Assembly (NCBI GenBank): GCA_034769895.1
Contig: CM068372.1
Span: forward strand, 369,601,258-369,665,257
Direction: 5' to 3'
Source of the DNA: Magicicada septendecula
Taxonomy: Eukaryota; Arthropoda; Insecta; Hemiptera; Cicadidae
Length of the DNA: 64,000 bases
The notes beneath the pieces are model-generated. The model worked only from the letters and a program-made list of their open reading frames with translations. It was not told the DNA's origin and ran no database searches. Numbering within the stretch: the first letter of the stretch is position 1; each line of letters opens with the position of its first letter. Both the position numbers and the translations under genes were made by a program. Positions 48,989 to 60,549 of the stretch are shown here, piece after piece.

Positions 48989-49715
48989 ACGGTATTAATA
49001 AGGATTACTATACGACAGTTATTGTAACGGTTTCTTTCCAAAAGTAATGACGTTGGAGGACAACGTGCCCTGCTTCGCCCTCGCAAGCACGCACGCACGC
49101 ACACACACACACACATTTACGTTTGTAATAGATATAGAAAAAATAAAGTACTGGAAGCAAAAATATTGAAAAATGAAAAAACTTTCAAAGAAGACGCAAC
49201 AAAAAAAGAATTCCGTGTATATATAAATATAAATAATTCGATAATCCCGTAGTCGCGTCAGCAGTGGCGGCAGCAGCAGCTACTATTGAAACATATAATT
49301 AATAACAACGTGGAGAGGGAGAGGGAGAGGGAGGTAAACAGTTTGCTGACAGGTTGGCAAGCCTGCAATCAAGTTTACGACCACGGCACGGATTATTATG
49401 TTATTAACGGAGAGAGTGCAGAGGGTTTTGCCTCGTAAACGGCGTTAACGTCTCAATCAGACGCGGCGTCGGCCGGCGGTTGGTCAGGCTCAGGCTCAGG
49501 CTGCTGCCCCCGTCCGTACCGGTACTGCGAAATTGAAAACCGCTCCTCGCACAAATAATACCTACAGTATATTTACATTCAGCGGCGATGAACTACAATG
49601 CCCTTTCGTTGACACGAGTCCTCGAGTGTTTCTGGTAATGCTGTCTACAGCTTTCTAGAATCTGTAGTCAAATGATTTTATATTTCCATCGCAAACATAA
49701 AAACGTTTTATATAG
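48989..49715. other. CpG-rich patch, no gene seen
   Basis: CA tract at 49096-49114. The 49240-49560 part is GC/CpG-rich with (GGGAGA)n and (CAGGCT)3; no convincing frame. Confidence 0.4.
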
Positions 49716-50177
49716 TTTTAAATTCATGCTTTCAGTATCCAAGCCACTTACACATATATGAATAGAATAAAATTTACCTCTTTTATCCGTCTAAAGTCTT
49801 TTCCTTTTTTATATTTCACTACGCGTTTCTGGACACATATCCCATCTTTAAATTGAGTATAATTTACACACATGTCGTAAATAAATTTAAATATATGAAT
49901 ACGGAACACACGCGGTGTTGTCCGCGTGCACTACGGTAACTGTTGACAGTGTTACCGTGGTGCGCACCAACGACACCGCGTGTGTTCCGCGTTCACATAT
50001 TTCATATTTATTTACGACATGTGTGTTAGTTATACGTAATTTGTTTTAATTATCTGTCTAACTTTACTGAGGGATTACACCTGAAGATGGGATGTATGTC
50101 CAGAAACGCATAGTGAAATATAAAAAAGGAAAAGCCGCTAGACGGACAAAAGAGGTAAATTTTATCTATTCATATAT
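49716..50177. mobile_element. family G foldback element with 11-bp direct repeats
   Basis: Long arms (49752 to about 49960 versus about 49975-50179) pair end to end. Landmarks are TTTACCTCTTTTATCCGTCT and GCGTTTCTGGACA with their complements. GTTTTATATAG occurs immediately outside at 49705-49715 and 50178-50188, an apparent 11-bp target duplication. Non-coding. Confidence 0.8.
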
Positions 50178-50188
50178 GTTTTATATAG

Positions 50189-51640
50189 AAATTTATTACT
50201 TTTAATCTTACTTTCTTTACGGCACTGTACTTCATTCTATGCGAGCGTTTACTTGTTATTCTTTACATATCGTCCTTACTTAGTTTTAACTGTCTTAATA
50301 TCGTCAAACAGAAGCGACCTGTCGCACAACAATTACGCCCAATTACCCAGTAATGTAATAAACTCTTGTATAGAAAAATTATACAAGACAAAACTCTTTG
50401 AAAGAAGCTGTAATTAACACTTTCCAGTCTAAGCCCGAATATACGTCGGGCAGTAGGCCTATACTTTTGTCTAGTGGACGCAGCCCGAGTATATCTCGGA
50501 CAGTGTATTTGCTCCCTTCACTGTCACATTACGTGTAGGAACGTCTCGGGTTTAGTCGCCAAAAAATGCTTTCGTGTCGATATAACGATCTTGCGTATGT
50601 CTATTTCTATGCGACAGTGAGACTACAGGCTAACCACACAGTCTCAGCTTCCAGCCCTCCTCTTGTACATTACTGTAACGCCCTGGTGTACTCCCCCATC
50701 ATACTCCTGTACAACTGAACATTTTTCATTATTTTTACAGTATACGATTTTATCTAATTTTAATTACTGTATTTAATAAGAATCTCGAGCCAATTTTTAT
50801 CTCAAGTCGCTTCCTTTCTAGCTAATTAAAATTATTTACCGTCCTTCTGTGATTGACTTATGTGAGATACGTTTTGCCCCGCTGAACCTCATCAACCATG
50901 AACATCCTGTTTTTTGTTTTCATACAATTCGATGCACTAAACCGATGCAATCTTCCTTATCGTTGACGGAGTTGTCTGTAATTGGCCGATTCCGATCAGA
51001 TGTCACTTATCACTGCCCAATCGCATACTTCATTCTATGGAGTCAGCCGTACAAAGATCCTAAGAGGGGCGAGCATAAATTCTCTTGGAGGTGGCCCGGG
51101 ACATCATCAGCTCGTCAGCATCACATCACATCACGCGATCACCGCATGTATCGTCTCAGAAGATAACTGGCCGATCAAGCTCTCGCAAAAGTACTTCTAC
51201 GAGATCAAGGTCTGGTAAAAGCTCTAGTATCTGAGTTCATGGATATTAACGCGAGAAGTATCGTAACTGTATACCGTAGAACGCGACCTTGCGCGCGGTT
51301 TCAACATGTGAGTCTACGTAACTGTAAGTCTAAGTCAGAGAAACGCTAAATACTTAAATAAGTGGCTTTGATTAGCAACGTTATATATTCTGAATTGTGA
51401 CAAAAGTAAACATTATTTGATAAATAATAATGAATAATACAGTATATGAACAGTACGATATATTGTTACTCAGTAGAATACTTAAAAGAAATGATTAGTT
51501 ACTTCATTATAAAGAAAAATAAACTATAGTATGAAGTGAAACTTCGCCAAATAATAAAATGTTTAATGAGCTTTTGCAATCAGACTTCATCATTTAACCT
51601 CTCTCTCTCAACACTTAAGACCGATATTCATTAAGCCCCG
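50189..51640. other. no gene seen
   Basis: Contains two ATA(C/T)(G)TC-GG type near-repeats (50430-50500). No recognised gene. Confidence 0.4.
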
Positions 51641-51648
51641 CTCGGGAC

Positions 51649-52040
51649 CACGGGCGTATTTACGGGGTGGGGACGAACGGGACGGCAAGGGTCGAAAAAC
51701 TTGACCAACTCTGTTAATCTCTTAATTTGTAGACGGTTTTATTACTGTTTTCAGCTGCGTACGCTAATATAGTAGTAACCCTTTTTTGACTATACAAGCA
51801 GGTTATAATACAGCATTAATATATACGTTTGAAATGTGAAATATAGGAAATTCAATTCAGACAATAAGTATCTTGTAAACAATGTTTCAATAACGCATAT
51901 TTTTTTATTACCGTTTACTTTAATAGTACTGATTTCAGCCACAATAAAGATAATGTAGATTAGTCTTAACTTGTTTGTTTTTTGTTTTGTTTGAAGCAGA
52001 CCGCCCCCCTCTCCACGACCAAAATCTAGATACGACACTA
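51649..52040 (+). mobile_element. family A hAT-like MITE with perfect 8-bp target duplication
   Basis: The element starts CACGGGCGTATTTA and ends TAGATACGACACTA. CTCGGGAC is present exactly on both sides (51641-51648 and 52041-52048). 8-bp duplication plus CA-type ends indicate hAT transposition. 392 bp, non-coding. Confidence 0.92.
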
Positions 52041-52201
52041 CTCGGGACGCTACATTTTGAAACCCCATCGAACTGACACCAGTTTTCCAATAAGCTGCTG
52101 ACAAAACTACTAATCAACAAAGCTAAAGTTAGTAATTTCGGACACATAACTCCCACAATATTTCCAGCTTTCACGGTGGCGTGTACGCTAAGCAAATGTA
52201 A

Positions 52202-53143
52202 AATATCGGTATAGAGAACCACACGACTTTCATGTTCTAAGATTTATGTTTAAAACCATTTTCGAAATGAAATATTTCCATAGAAGCTACTTCTTTCTTC
52301 AGCCTTAACCACAGTACTGTGGCACAGTAGGTGGTGCCACCTAACGTATACCACCTCACGTTAGAGCATTCAATTTTCACTGATGATGGCAGTCGATACT
52401 AGTGCCGAAACGCCTGGTTTTGTAGAAAACATTGGACTACGGCCAAACAGCCCGGGAAGGAATTTTAACAAGAAACTACTTCTTTGTTGCAGACACCGTA
52501 GTACACATGACATATAAATAAAAACTATCCCCTCCCCCTTCAACTATAATTTTCATTTATAGAAAATTACACCCCCCCCTTCAACTAGCCTCTTCATTTA
52601 TAGATATTTCATCTACGTTTCTACAGTGGATTATTATAATCTTTTCAGGATACTTTATTTATCAAAATTACGTACTTTACTCTTGTTAAAACAAAAAACG
52701 TTGCAGGTAAACTACCCCTGTCTCTTAACCGAGCTTCACAAAAATCAGTAGGCTTTGAGTCCTCTACAAATCAGGGACGTCTGCAAAAAATTATTTGGTT
52801 CTGTTTAAATGTGCGGCAGTTATCGTTCGTCATAGAAACAATTACCCTTATTAAAACATAAAACGTTGCAGGTAAACTACCCCTGTCTCTTAACTGATGT
52901 TCACCAAAATCAATAGGCCTCGAGTCCTCTACAATTCAGGGATGTGTGCAAAACATTATTTGATTCTGTATGAATTTGCGGCTGTTATCGTTTGCCATAG
53001 AAAAAAGTCTACACACAGACACTTTTCGGAAAATGACTTTTCTTCATGTTTTGAGGGTAGTACAATCGGAATCAGCCCTTACCTCGAACACGATTTTTTC
53101 GCCATCACCACACTTCCATTTCCTTACGGAACATGGAAGTAAC
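52202..53143 (+). mobile_element. family B element, two internal units
   Basis: Complete 5' block, two ~164-bp units (cores near 52705 and 52870), complete 3' block and hairpin ending ACATGGAAGTAA. The closest to a minimal full-length copy in the window. Confidence 0.88.
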
Positions 53144-53152
53144 ACGTGTTTA

Positions 53153-53178
53153 GTCGTCGTCGTCGTCGTCGTCGTCGT
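53153..53178 (+). repeat. (TCG)n microsatellite
   Basis: Eight to nine TCG units, ten bases after the family B end. Confidence 0.9.
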
Positions 53179-53228
53179 TCCAGACGCATACGTATATATA
53201 TCATCTGTACGACTTGCTACAAATCTAC

Positions 53229-54038
53229 GGTACTTTCCCAATAACCGTACCCACACTCGTTTTCGATATTACGATTACGCAATTACTGGCATCGATATGT
53301 AGTGAATATCGCATATATAGAAATCGTGCAAATTTATTTGTGCATGTTATAAAATGGTTTGTTGACGATTGCAATCTTTGTCATACTTTTTAAAAAGAAA
53401 AATGTTTATAGTAATAATATAACTCGGATGCGTGCGTGTGACGCCAAAAGTTGGCGTTGTTAGGTTACCATGCAAAATAAAATTACACATGAAAATGTGT
53501 AAATAATTTTTCATTTAAAAATGACTTTAAAATAATACTCGCTGTTTGTGAAATCCATGCCTCTTTTTTTTTTCGTTTCGCACAAAATTCGCTTACAGTG
53601 AAATTTTCTCGATTTTACTGAATAACATAAAGAATACTACTACCTAACGAATAACAATTCTTGTTTTCATTTGTTAATACTTTTTTTTTTTTTTTACTAC
53701 TCAGAAATAATTGTATTTTTCATCTGATATTTTCTGTTGCTGGTTCTATTAAAAATACGTTACGTTCTAATGTTTCTCTCTTTCAAGCATACACTAAGAC
53801 CATGGGTTTATTTCTTTAAACAGTAAGATAAAAGCTGTTACCTACTGGGGTCAAAAATCATTATTGCCTAACCCCCACAAATCAAAACAACAAGTAGCCT
53901 ATTTTCGCTTTACATTAAGAATAGAAAAATTAACAATTAATACACTTCTTCTTCACATCGTGGTATCATTGAACAATCCCATATTCAACACATCGAAAAT
54001 GTTGTATGGGTGGGTACGCGTATCGGGAGGAAAGTACC
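53229..54038. mobile_element. family H DNA element with GG-starting termini
   Basis: Starts GGTACTTTCCC and, about 12 bp on, CGTACCCAC; ends GTGGGTACGCG then GGAAAGTACC, an imperfect inverted pair of ~25 bp. Flanking octamers AAATCTAC and CAACCTAC match at 6 of 8. The whole length aligns loosely with 57998-58845. Its right end lies only 37 bp from the USP48 splice donor. Confidence 0.8.
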
Positions 54039-54074
54039 CAACCTACTATAAATAATCGACACACAATAACTTAC

Positions 54075-54208
54075 CGCAGGGGTAACCCATTCGCTCTCCT
54101 CAGCTGCGTTTGTGCTGACTAGACGAATAAATACTTTGGCTCTATCGTAACGCAGCGATTCCTTCTGTTCGTGCTCCAGCCTGGACGCGTAACACGAATC
54201 ACACAGCG
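54075..54208 (-). CDS. USP48: USP48-like deubiquitinase, exon for the end of the last DUSP domain
   Basis: Internal exon on the minus strand: acceptor TTGTTGTTTCAG (ends 54209), then 2 nt completing a split codon and 44 codons, ending at GCG before the donor GTAAGT (54074). The peptide has LCDSCYASRLEHEQ, then DRAKVFIRLV and an acidic end EESEWVTPA. USP48 orthologs have a KLC-EC-type Cys pair followed by a helical stretch and IYV-KV at the end of the third DUSP domain, and the spacing matches. Phase 0 at its 3' end fits the exon at 814-1029 exactly. Only the two-Cys region and the following strand are diagnostic, but together with the partner exon the call is firm. Confidence 0.85.
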
Positions 54209-54262
54209 CTGAAACAACAACATACAACCAATCACTAAACAGAACTGTCGTTACTACATGAC

Positions 54263-54460
54263 AAAACGTCGTGGATTGAGAGGAAGCAAGGGGAGGTCGG
54301 TGTCTAGAGCGGTTACGGGTAATACCGAGCAAACGGCCGGGTGCACAACTGTGGCAGGTAGACCAGGACACGAACGTCGTGGATTGAGAGGAAGCAAGGG
54401 GAGGTCGGTGTCTAGAGCGGTTACGGGTAATACCGAGCACAACTGTGGCAGGACACGAAC
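54263..54460 (+). repeat. two-copy tandem duplication, ~111-bp period
   Basis: A GC-rich unit beginning AACGTCGTGGATTGAGAGGA occurs at about 54265 and 54376. The copies are nearly identical except for two small indels (ACGGCCGGGTG, GTAGACC). It lies just upstream of the USP48 acceptor, in intron. Open frames across it are not supported. Confidence 0.85.
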
Positions 54461-54821
54461 GTCCCTCATCGGGAGCACGTCTTGATCGCATAGCACATTA
54501 CGCAGCGGGCATCCTTCGGGCGTTGAAGTGAGACTTGGACCGACTATAAAGTAGAGCAACGAAGATGAGAACCCACTGGGCGTAGGGAAATTGCCTAGCC
54601 CGAAGTAGTGTGATAAACGGTCCCACACTAGTGCTGTATCTCCGGAGGAGGGGTTTCAGTCCACTTGTGACGGGAGTCGCACACGCCAAATGCACTTCCG
54701 CCTCCTCAAAAAAAAAGAACATATATATTGTATCAATGTAGAATTCTTAATACACTTGAGGATTTTCAGGCAATAAGAACCTAACTGACAACATCACTTT
54801 TTGAGATAAAATGTTTCAAAG
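54461..54821. other. no gene seen
   Basis: GC-moderate to 54710, then AT-rich. I looked for the preceding USP48 exon here and did not find it. Confidence 0.4.
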
Positions 54822-55236
54822 TTTTTAAACTAACACACAATTTCAATATCCAAGCCACTTATACGTACACGAATTGAATAAAATTTACCTCTTTTATCCG
54901 TCTAGTGACTTTTCCTTTTTTATATATTCACTACGCGTTTCTGGACATGTGTCCCATCTTCATGTGTAATCCCTTAGTAAAGTTCGTCAGATAATGAAAA
55001 CAACACCGCGTGTGTTCAGTGTTCATATATTTTACATTTATTTACGTCATGTGTGTAAATTATACGTACAGTAATTTGTTTTAATTATCTGAAGAACTTT
55101 ATTAAGGGATTACACGTGAAGCTGGGACATATGTCCAGAAACGCGTAGTGAAATATATAAAAATGGAAAAACCACTAGACGGATAAAAGAGGTAAATTCT
55201 ATTCTCTTCATAAGACAGAAATATTATGACATGATA
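54822..55236. mobile_element. family G foldback element, second copy
   Basis: Shares arms and order with 49716-50177 (CCAAGCCACTTA, TTTACCTCTTTTATCCGTCT, GCGTTTCTGGACA and complements). TTTCAAAG lies on both sides (54814-54821, 55237-55244); extended to 11 bp it has one mismatch. Confidence 0.78.
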
Positions 55237-55244
55237 TTTCAAAG

Positions 55245-55744
55245 GTTTCTACTCAATGAGCACGCGATTTTAAATGTTGTGTATTGGATTATTTTTAGAT
55301 TATATCAAGAATGTAATTGAAACGCTGTAAAAGACAAATTTAAAAAACATAAAAAACAGTTTCATACGCCCTTTTTGTCTTCAATGATTTTAAATGTGTC
55401 CCTTTCTTATATATATTTTTTTTTTTGAAAAGACCTTCGTAGCTTCATTATATGGTTGAAAAAAGCGGAACAAGAAACAATATGAAATATTAACAAAATA
55501 TATTTATTTAAATTATATTTAAACAAAAAACAAGTTTTACGTTAAAAAACAGTTTCCACAGAAAGACCTCGCCTGTACTACCAGTTTATTTTAAAATGTT
55601 AATTTTCTTTACTGTTGTCAGTTCTCTCATATTCTTCTGAATGAATATATAGTAAATGTGGAGCCTTTGTAAGAACATTCTCATTTCGAAATAATATTGG
55701 CATTACACCAGCAAAAGAAAATGATGTTCGAAGTTTGATATTCG
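55245..55744. other. no gene seen
   Basis: AT-rich intron or upstream region of USP48. Confidence 0.4.
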
Positions 55745-56215
55745 AAGAAATGATAATGGCTATGATAGAAATTATGTTCCAGACGATCTATGGAACAACC
55801 ATCCGTATTTTTAGAACAAGATTCGTTGAGATACAAAATTAAAGTTTTAGAAACCTATGGCAGGCCCCATACTGTTCTATGGGTGTGAATTATGGACAAC
55901 AACCAAGAAACAAGACAGTAAAATACAGCCTCGGAAATGACATTCTTAAAAGTTAAAAGATGTTCTACACTTGATCGCGTACGAAATGAGGCCATAAGAG
56001 AAGATTTACATGTTTTAACTTGAATGAAAAATTAAAAGATTACAAACAACGGTGAAAAGAACACTTAGAAAGAATGACTCAGATTCCAGACTGACCAAAC
56101 AATCTAGAAATACAACCCGTATAGGATACAGTTGTGTGGGTAGACCCAGGAAGAGATGGCTGGAGGATTTTTGAAGGCGGATCAGGCAGCACCTTCCCTA
56201 CGCCGTGGTGTGATG
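55745..56215 (+). mobile_element. degenerate LINE RT C-terminus
   Basis: Pieces: LKFLETMAGPILFYGCELWT, FLKVKRCSTLDRVRNEAIRE, LERMTQ, then VGRPRKRWLEDF in another frame. Typical LINE tail with several frameshifts, ending in GATGATGAT sequence at about 56216-56226. Confidence 0.75.
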
Positions 56216-56226
56216 TTGATGATGAT

Positions 56227-57361
56227 AACAGTTTAATGCCAATAGCTGCAAATGGTAATATATATAAGGAAGGCGTTGTTTCTTTGCATATCACACAGGA
56301 TGATAAGGTAAGAACCACTGTATGTAGGTTAGTACATGCGGAAACTGTTCCGAACGCTGTGTACATTAATCTGAGATATGACTGAATTTTGAAAGTAAAG
56401 TAATCCCTAATGTTTCAGCTCACCAAAAACTGCAGAAAGGCAATCGTACTGTTGCCTGTCCTGAACTCTGGTGACGGAAAGTTGACATCAAACTTCGTAG
56501 ACGTGCTAACTAACGAATGACGAATTTAATAAACCGTTGACAGCAAAAAAAGGCCTAACCTCCCAGAGGCCCTTATTGCATGCAACTCTTTAATTCTTAT
56601 TTCTTCACAGTCAGCATTTTTAAGGCGTTCATTAAAAGTAAGATTCCGCTAATACCATCGAAACGTTTCTCTTCATCGTGTGTAACCTCTACATGGGTTC
56701 CCACATCGGTTATGCGGAAAATACATTTTCCGGGGCTGCGAGAATACCAACTCATCCCCCAGACAGGCTACATTTTACTGAACGCCGGGAAAAAACAGCA
56801 GCCAGCAGCAGGAGTAAACGTTGTGTAAACAGGGGATGTGCAGGAAGGGAGGCTAACCCTCGTACGTACGTGTTTCCCACCAAATGTAGGTCACTGGGGA
56901 TATGAGTGCAGGGTGGGTTTTTGTGGACTGTATGCACGGATACCGTACAGTCGCCGCAACTTGTTTTGTCCCTCTTTATGTTTCTTTACACATTCAAACA
57001 GCATAAATATATTTACGTACGATATACATTCGCTATTCTGCGATAAAAACAATGTTACATCTATTCGAACGCAACTAAGTTTCCACCCTCAGTCTATCTT
57101 TTCTGTCTGTATGTTTGTCTGTCTATCTTTCGATATGTTTATGACGTCTCCTCCAGTTCACTCTCCCTCTTGATGGAACAAGTGTGTCATTCGATTTTTA
57201 TTTACTTGTTAAGTTACAAGAACAAAAAAAAAATCGGTATGGAGAACTATACATAACTTCCATGTTTTAATTAATTATTAACCCTCTTGCAGAGGGTCCA
57301 TTCCCTAAAGACAAAAAGTCTGTCCATGAACCGTTTCTCTGTAAACACGTGCAACTTGCAC
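56227..57361. other. no gene seen; family B 5' scrap at 57233
   Basis: Frames at 56580-57173 carry no motif. At 57233-57270 an A-run precedes ATCGGTATGGAGAAC and ACTTCCATGTT, a ~40-bp family B 5' end with nothing after it. Confidence 0.45.
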
Positions 57362-57660
57362 TGGCCAGCGATCCACAGGAAGCAAATCGCCGTCCACGTT
57401 GGACACCTTTTCGGCTTGCACGCGTTGTGTTGGGTGGGTTTCGGCACTTTCCATTCAAAAAGCGTGCAAACGTAAGAAAATAAACATGAGTGAGGCTATA
57501 AATAACGCGAATTGTGTGTGTGTGTGTGTCTTGCCTGCCTTTTTATTGCGGTAATCACAATAATAAAACTTTAGAAACGTAAACATTAAATAATTTAGAT
57601 ATGCTTGCCTGCCAGGAACGATATATTTTCACTCATACATGATGTAAATTAAAATGGAAA
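57362..57660. repeat. repeat F, copy 1
   Basis: Aligns at about 90% by eye with 63137-63415 (AGCGATCCACAGGAAGCAAA, CGGCTTGCACGCGTTGTGTT, ATGCTTGCCTGCCAG). Each has its own TG tract of different length. Origin unknown. Confidence 0.8.
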
Positions 57661-57740
57661 AAATTATAATTGTAATGACTGGCAACAAAATTATTTTATT
57701 TTTAACAATCACCATTGTTTGAAAAGGTTTATATGAATTT

Positions 57741-57940
57741 TTAAGTATTTTACTCTTGTTAAAACGTAAAACGTTGCAAGTAAACTACCCCTTCCCCTTA
57801 ACGATCTTCACCAAAATCAATAGCCCTTGATTCCTTTACAACTCGGGCACATATGCAAAAAATCATCTGATTCTGCTTGAATTTGCGGCAGCTATCGTTT
57901 GCCATAGAAAACATTCTACACACAGACACTTTTCGAGAAA
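57741..57940 (+). mobile_element. truncated family B piece (one unit plus part of the 3' block)
   Basis: One ~164-bp unit then TCTACACACAGACACTTTTC; it stops there and another family B 5' end begins at once. Confidence 0.75.
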
Positions 57941-59397
57941 TCGGTACGGAGAACCATACATGATTTCCATGTTCTCAGATTATAAATAAAATCATTTGGT
58001 AAATCTTTATGCGTACCCGCAGTCATTTCGATAATGCGATTTTTGGGCTTCGATATGTAGTGAATATCGCACGTAATTTTATGTAGTGAAAGAATTATAC
58101 AAATTTTAATTTTGTATGTTGCAAAATAGTTGGCTGGTGATTGCTATTGTTTCGTTTGTCATTTTTTTTATAGAAAATGACAGTAGCAGTAATTTATCAC
58201 CGGGTCGTGGCTGTGACACCAAAAATTAATTATGTTAGGTTAACATGAAAACTGAAATTATACATGGAAACCAATACGTGTGTAATGTGAAACTATTTTT
58301 TTCTAAAACCACGAAAAACCCAATTTGACGTAAGGCGGGAGTGGCCCAAGGGCCACCCCTTGCCTATTATTATAGGCCTACATGTAACCTTTTTGTGGCA
58401 GAACTCGTTTTGTTGGTAAAATTCGTTTTCCGACAATTATTCGTTTTGTGACTAACAATAAAAAAACATCCATTATGTACAATATGGAGAGCATATGTTG
58501 TCATTCCTTAATACAGTGTTTTTTGTTTTTTCATTAACCATAAATATTTGTATTTGCTGTTTTTTCCAATTTGTAAACTTAAAAACGTTAGGCTCTTTCT
58601 TTAAGTGTTACTCTGTTATACGCATTGTATTACACGTTTAATGTTATGTTTTCTCAACCACAGCTTTTATTTACTTTAGCAGTAAACTAAAAACTCAAAA
58701 CCATTATTAACCTAACTCCCAAATGAAAATAACACGTATTTTTGCTTTACATTAAGAAATAGGGTCTTCTTTTCCACACCGTAATATATCGATACAATCG
58801 CATATTAAAAACATCTAAATGTACTGTGGGTACTCATACAGTTCCAATCATTTACTTGAATTCGGTTCGATAATTTCTAAAAAAAATATAGAATTTTGTC
58901 AAAGTGAAATAAAATGTTTCCATAGAAACTACTTCTTTGTTGTCAATAACGTAGTACACATATAAAACTTCTAAAAATTTACTTCCTCCATCATCAACTA
59001 CCATTTTAATTTATAAAAAAATTACCCCCTCCCTCTTCAACTACCCTTTTCATTTATAGATATTTCCTCTACCTTTCTACAGTGAATTATTATGACCTTC
59101 TTTTCAGGATACTTTAATTATCAAAATTAAGCACTTTACTCTTGTTAAAACGTGAAACGTTACAGGTAAACTACCCCTTTACCTTAACCGATCTTCACCA
59201 AAAACAAAAGGCCTTGAGTCCTCTACAATTCAAGGCTGTATGCAAAAAATTATTGGATTCTGTTTGAATTTGCGGCTGTTATCGTTTGCCATAGAAAAAA
59301 TTCTACACACAGACACTTTTCGAAAAATGACTTATTCATGTTTTGATGGCAGTACAATCAGTGATGGCAGTTCCATTTCCTTATAACATGGAAGTAA
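57941..59397 (+). mobile_element. family B variant copy split by family H
   Basis: The 5' end (57941-57997) and the rest (58854-59397) belong to one copy interrupted at 57998-58845. The right part is a variant with AATATAGAATTTTGTCAAAG and without the TGATGATGGCAG module, as in 63416-64000. It has one internal unit and ends TAACATGGAAGTAAA. Confidence 0.75.
57998..58845. mobile_element. family H DNA element with exact 8-bp target duplication
   Basis: Starts GGTAAATCTTTATGCGTACC and ends GGGTACTCATACAGTTCC, imperfect inverted ends. AATCATTT is repeated exactly at 57990-57997 and 58846-58853. It aligns with 53229-54038 through its length (TTCGATATGTAGTGAATATC, GTGACACCAAAA, TTTGCTTTACATTAAGAA). 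Non-coding. Ends beginning GG with 8-bp duplications suggest Merlin-like, but the superfamily is open. Confidence 0.85.
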
Positions 59398-59512
59398 AAA
59401 TGACTTTTCTTAATGTTTTGAGAGTAGTACAATCAGAATCTGCCCTTATCTCGAACACGATTTTTTTCGCCATCACCAAACTTCCATTTCCTTATGGAAC
59501 ATGGAAGTAAAA
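59398..59512 (+). mobile_element. family B 3' block, tandem partial duplicate
   Basis: Repeats the last ~115 bp of the family directly after the preceding copy, with its own intact 3' hairpin (ACTTCCAT...ATGGAAGT). Confidence 0.8.
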
Positions 59513-60084
59513 CATTGCCAGTATTATCGTCAATAATAAATAGACACTGCAAGAATGCAGCTGAAAATCTGACATGAAAACAACACTTAAGCGTCAGCAA
59601 ATCACATACGTGCACTCCTTCGTCCTGTTACGTCTACCAATATTGTTTGTCTGTAGCGTCCACAACATATGCAAATGAATAGCGTTCGCAAAATCCAGAT
59701 CAATAGTGTAAACGTTTTACATTTATTATCACATAATAAATATGACGTGTGTGTGTTGTGAGCGCGCGTAATGCAGACAAACTAAATCACAAGAACAGTC
59801 GCCAGCAGTAACATTACCAAGTTTCTCTCGATATTAGATGGCGATGTCATTTGAAAATGACGGTTCCACTTCAGTACAAGCCTACAGAACAAAAGATACG
59901 AGATTCTTACTTACCGACAACTGTTGCCGATTCAGACAGAATACAACGTTTACACGCATCAAAACTAAGGCTACACTGAGATTACGAGAGATCAACAAAT
60001 CATTAGCTTCCACTGGTTTGAACTTCTTCCGAATGACAAACCTCGAAAGGACGTATCATTAAGTTACGTAAACATAATATTAGA
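59513..60084. other. no gene seen
   Basis: Contains a 74-codon frame (59838-60062) without recognisable motif. Confidence 0.4.
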
Positions 60085-60549
60085 AAAATATCGGTATGGA
60101 GAACCATACATGATTTCCATGTTCTAAGATTTAAATTTAAAATCATTTTCGAAGTGAAATATTTCCATAGAACCTACTTCTTTCTTCAGTCTTAACCACA
60201 GTACTGTGGTAATTAACGTATACCACTTCACGTTAGAGAACTCGATATTCACTGATGACGGCAGTCGATGGAACTGCCAAAACGTCTGGTTTTGCAGAAA
60301 ACATTGGACTACGGCCAAACAGCCCGGAAAGGAATTTTAACAAGAAACTACTTCTTTGTTGCCGATAACGTAGTACACATAAAAAATTATCCCCCCCCTT
60401 CAACTAGCACTTTTATTTATAGAAAATTACCTCCTCCCCCTTCAACTACCCTTTTCATTTATAGATATTTCATCCACCTTTCTACAGTGGATTATTATGA
60501 CATTCTTTTCAGGATACTTTATTTATCAAAATTAAGTACTTTACTCTTG

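Noticed and set aside
53985..54491. 168-codon minus-strand frame read as one protein
   Set aside because: Only 54075-54208 matches USP48; the rest is intron and a GC-rich tandem duplication, and splice signals bound the real exon.
56134..56385. 83-codon plus frame after a LINE tail
   Set aside because: Its first third is the LINE tail read in the wrong frame, and the remainder has no recognisable motif.
57267..57458. Minus-strand frame in repeat F
   Set aside because: The second copy has an indel that breaks the frame, and no known motif is present.
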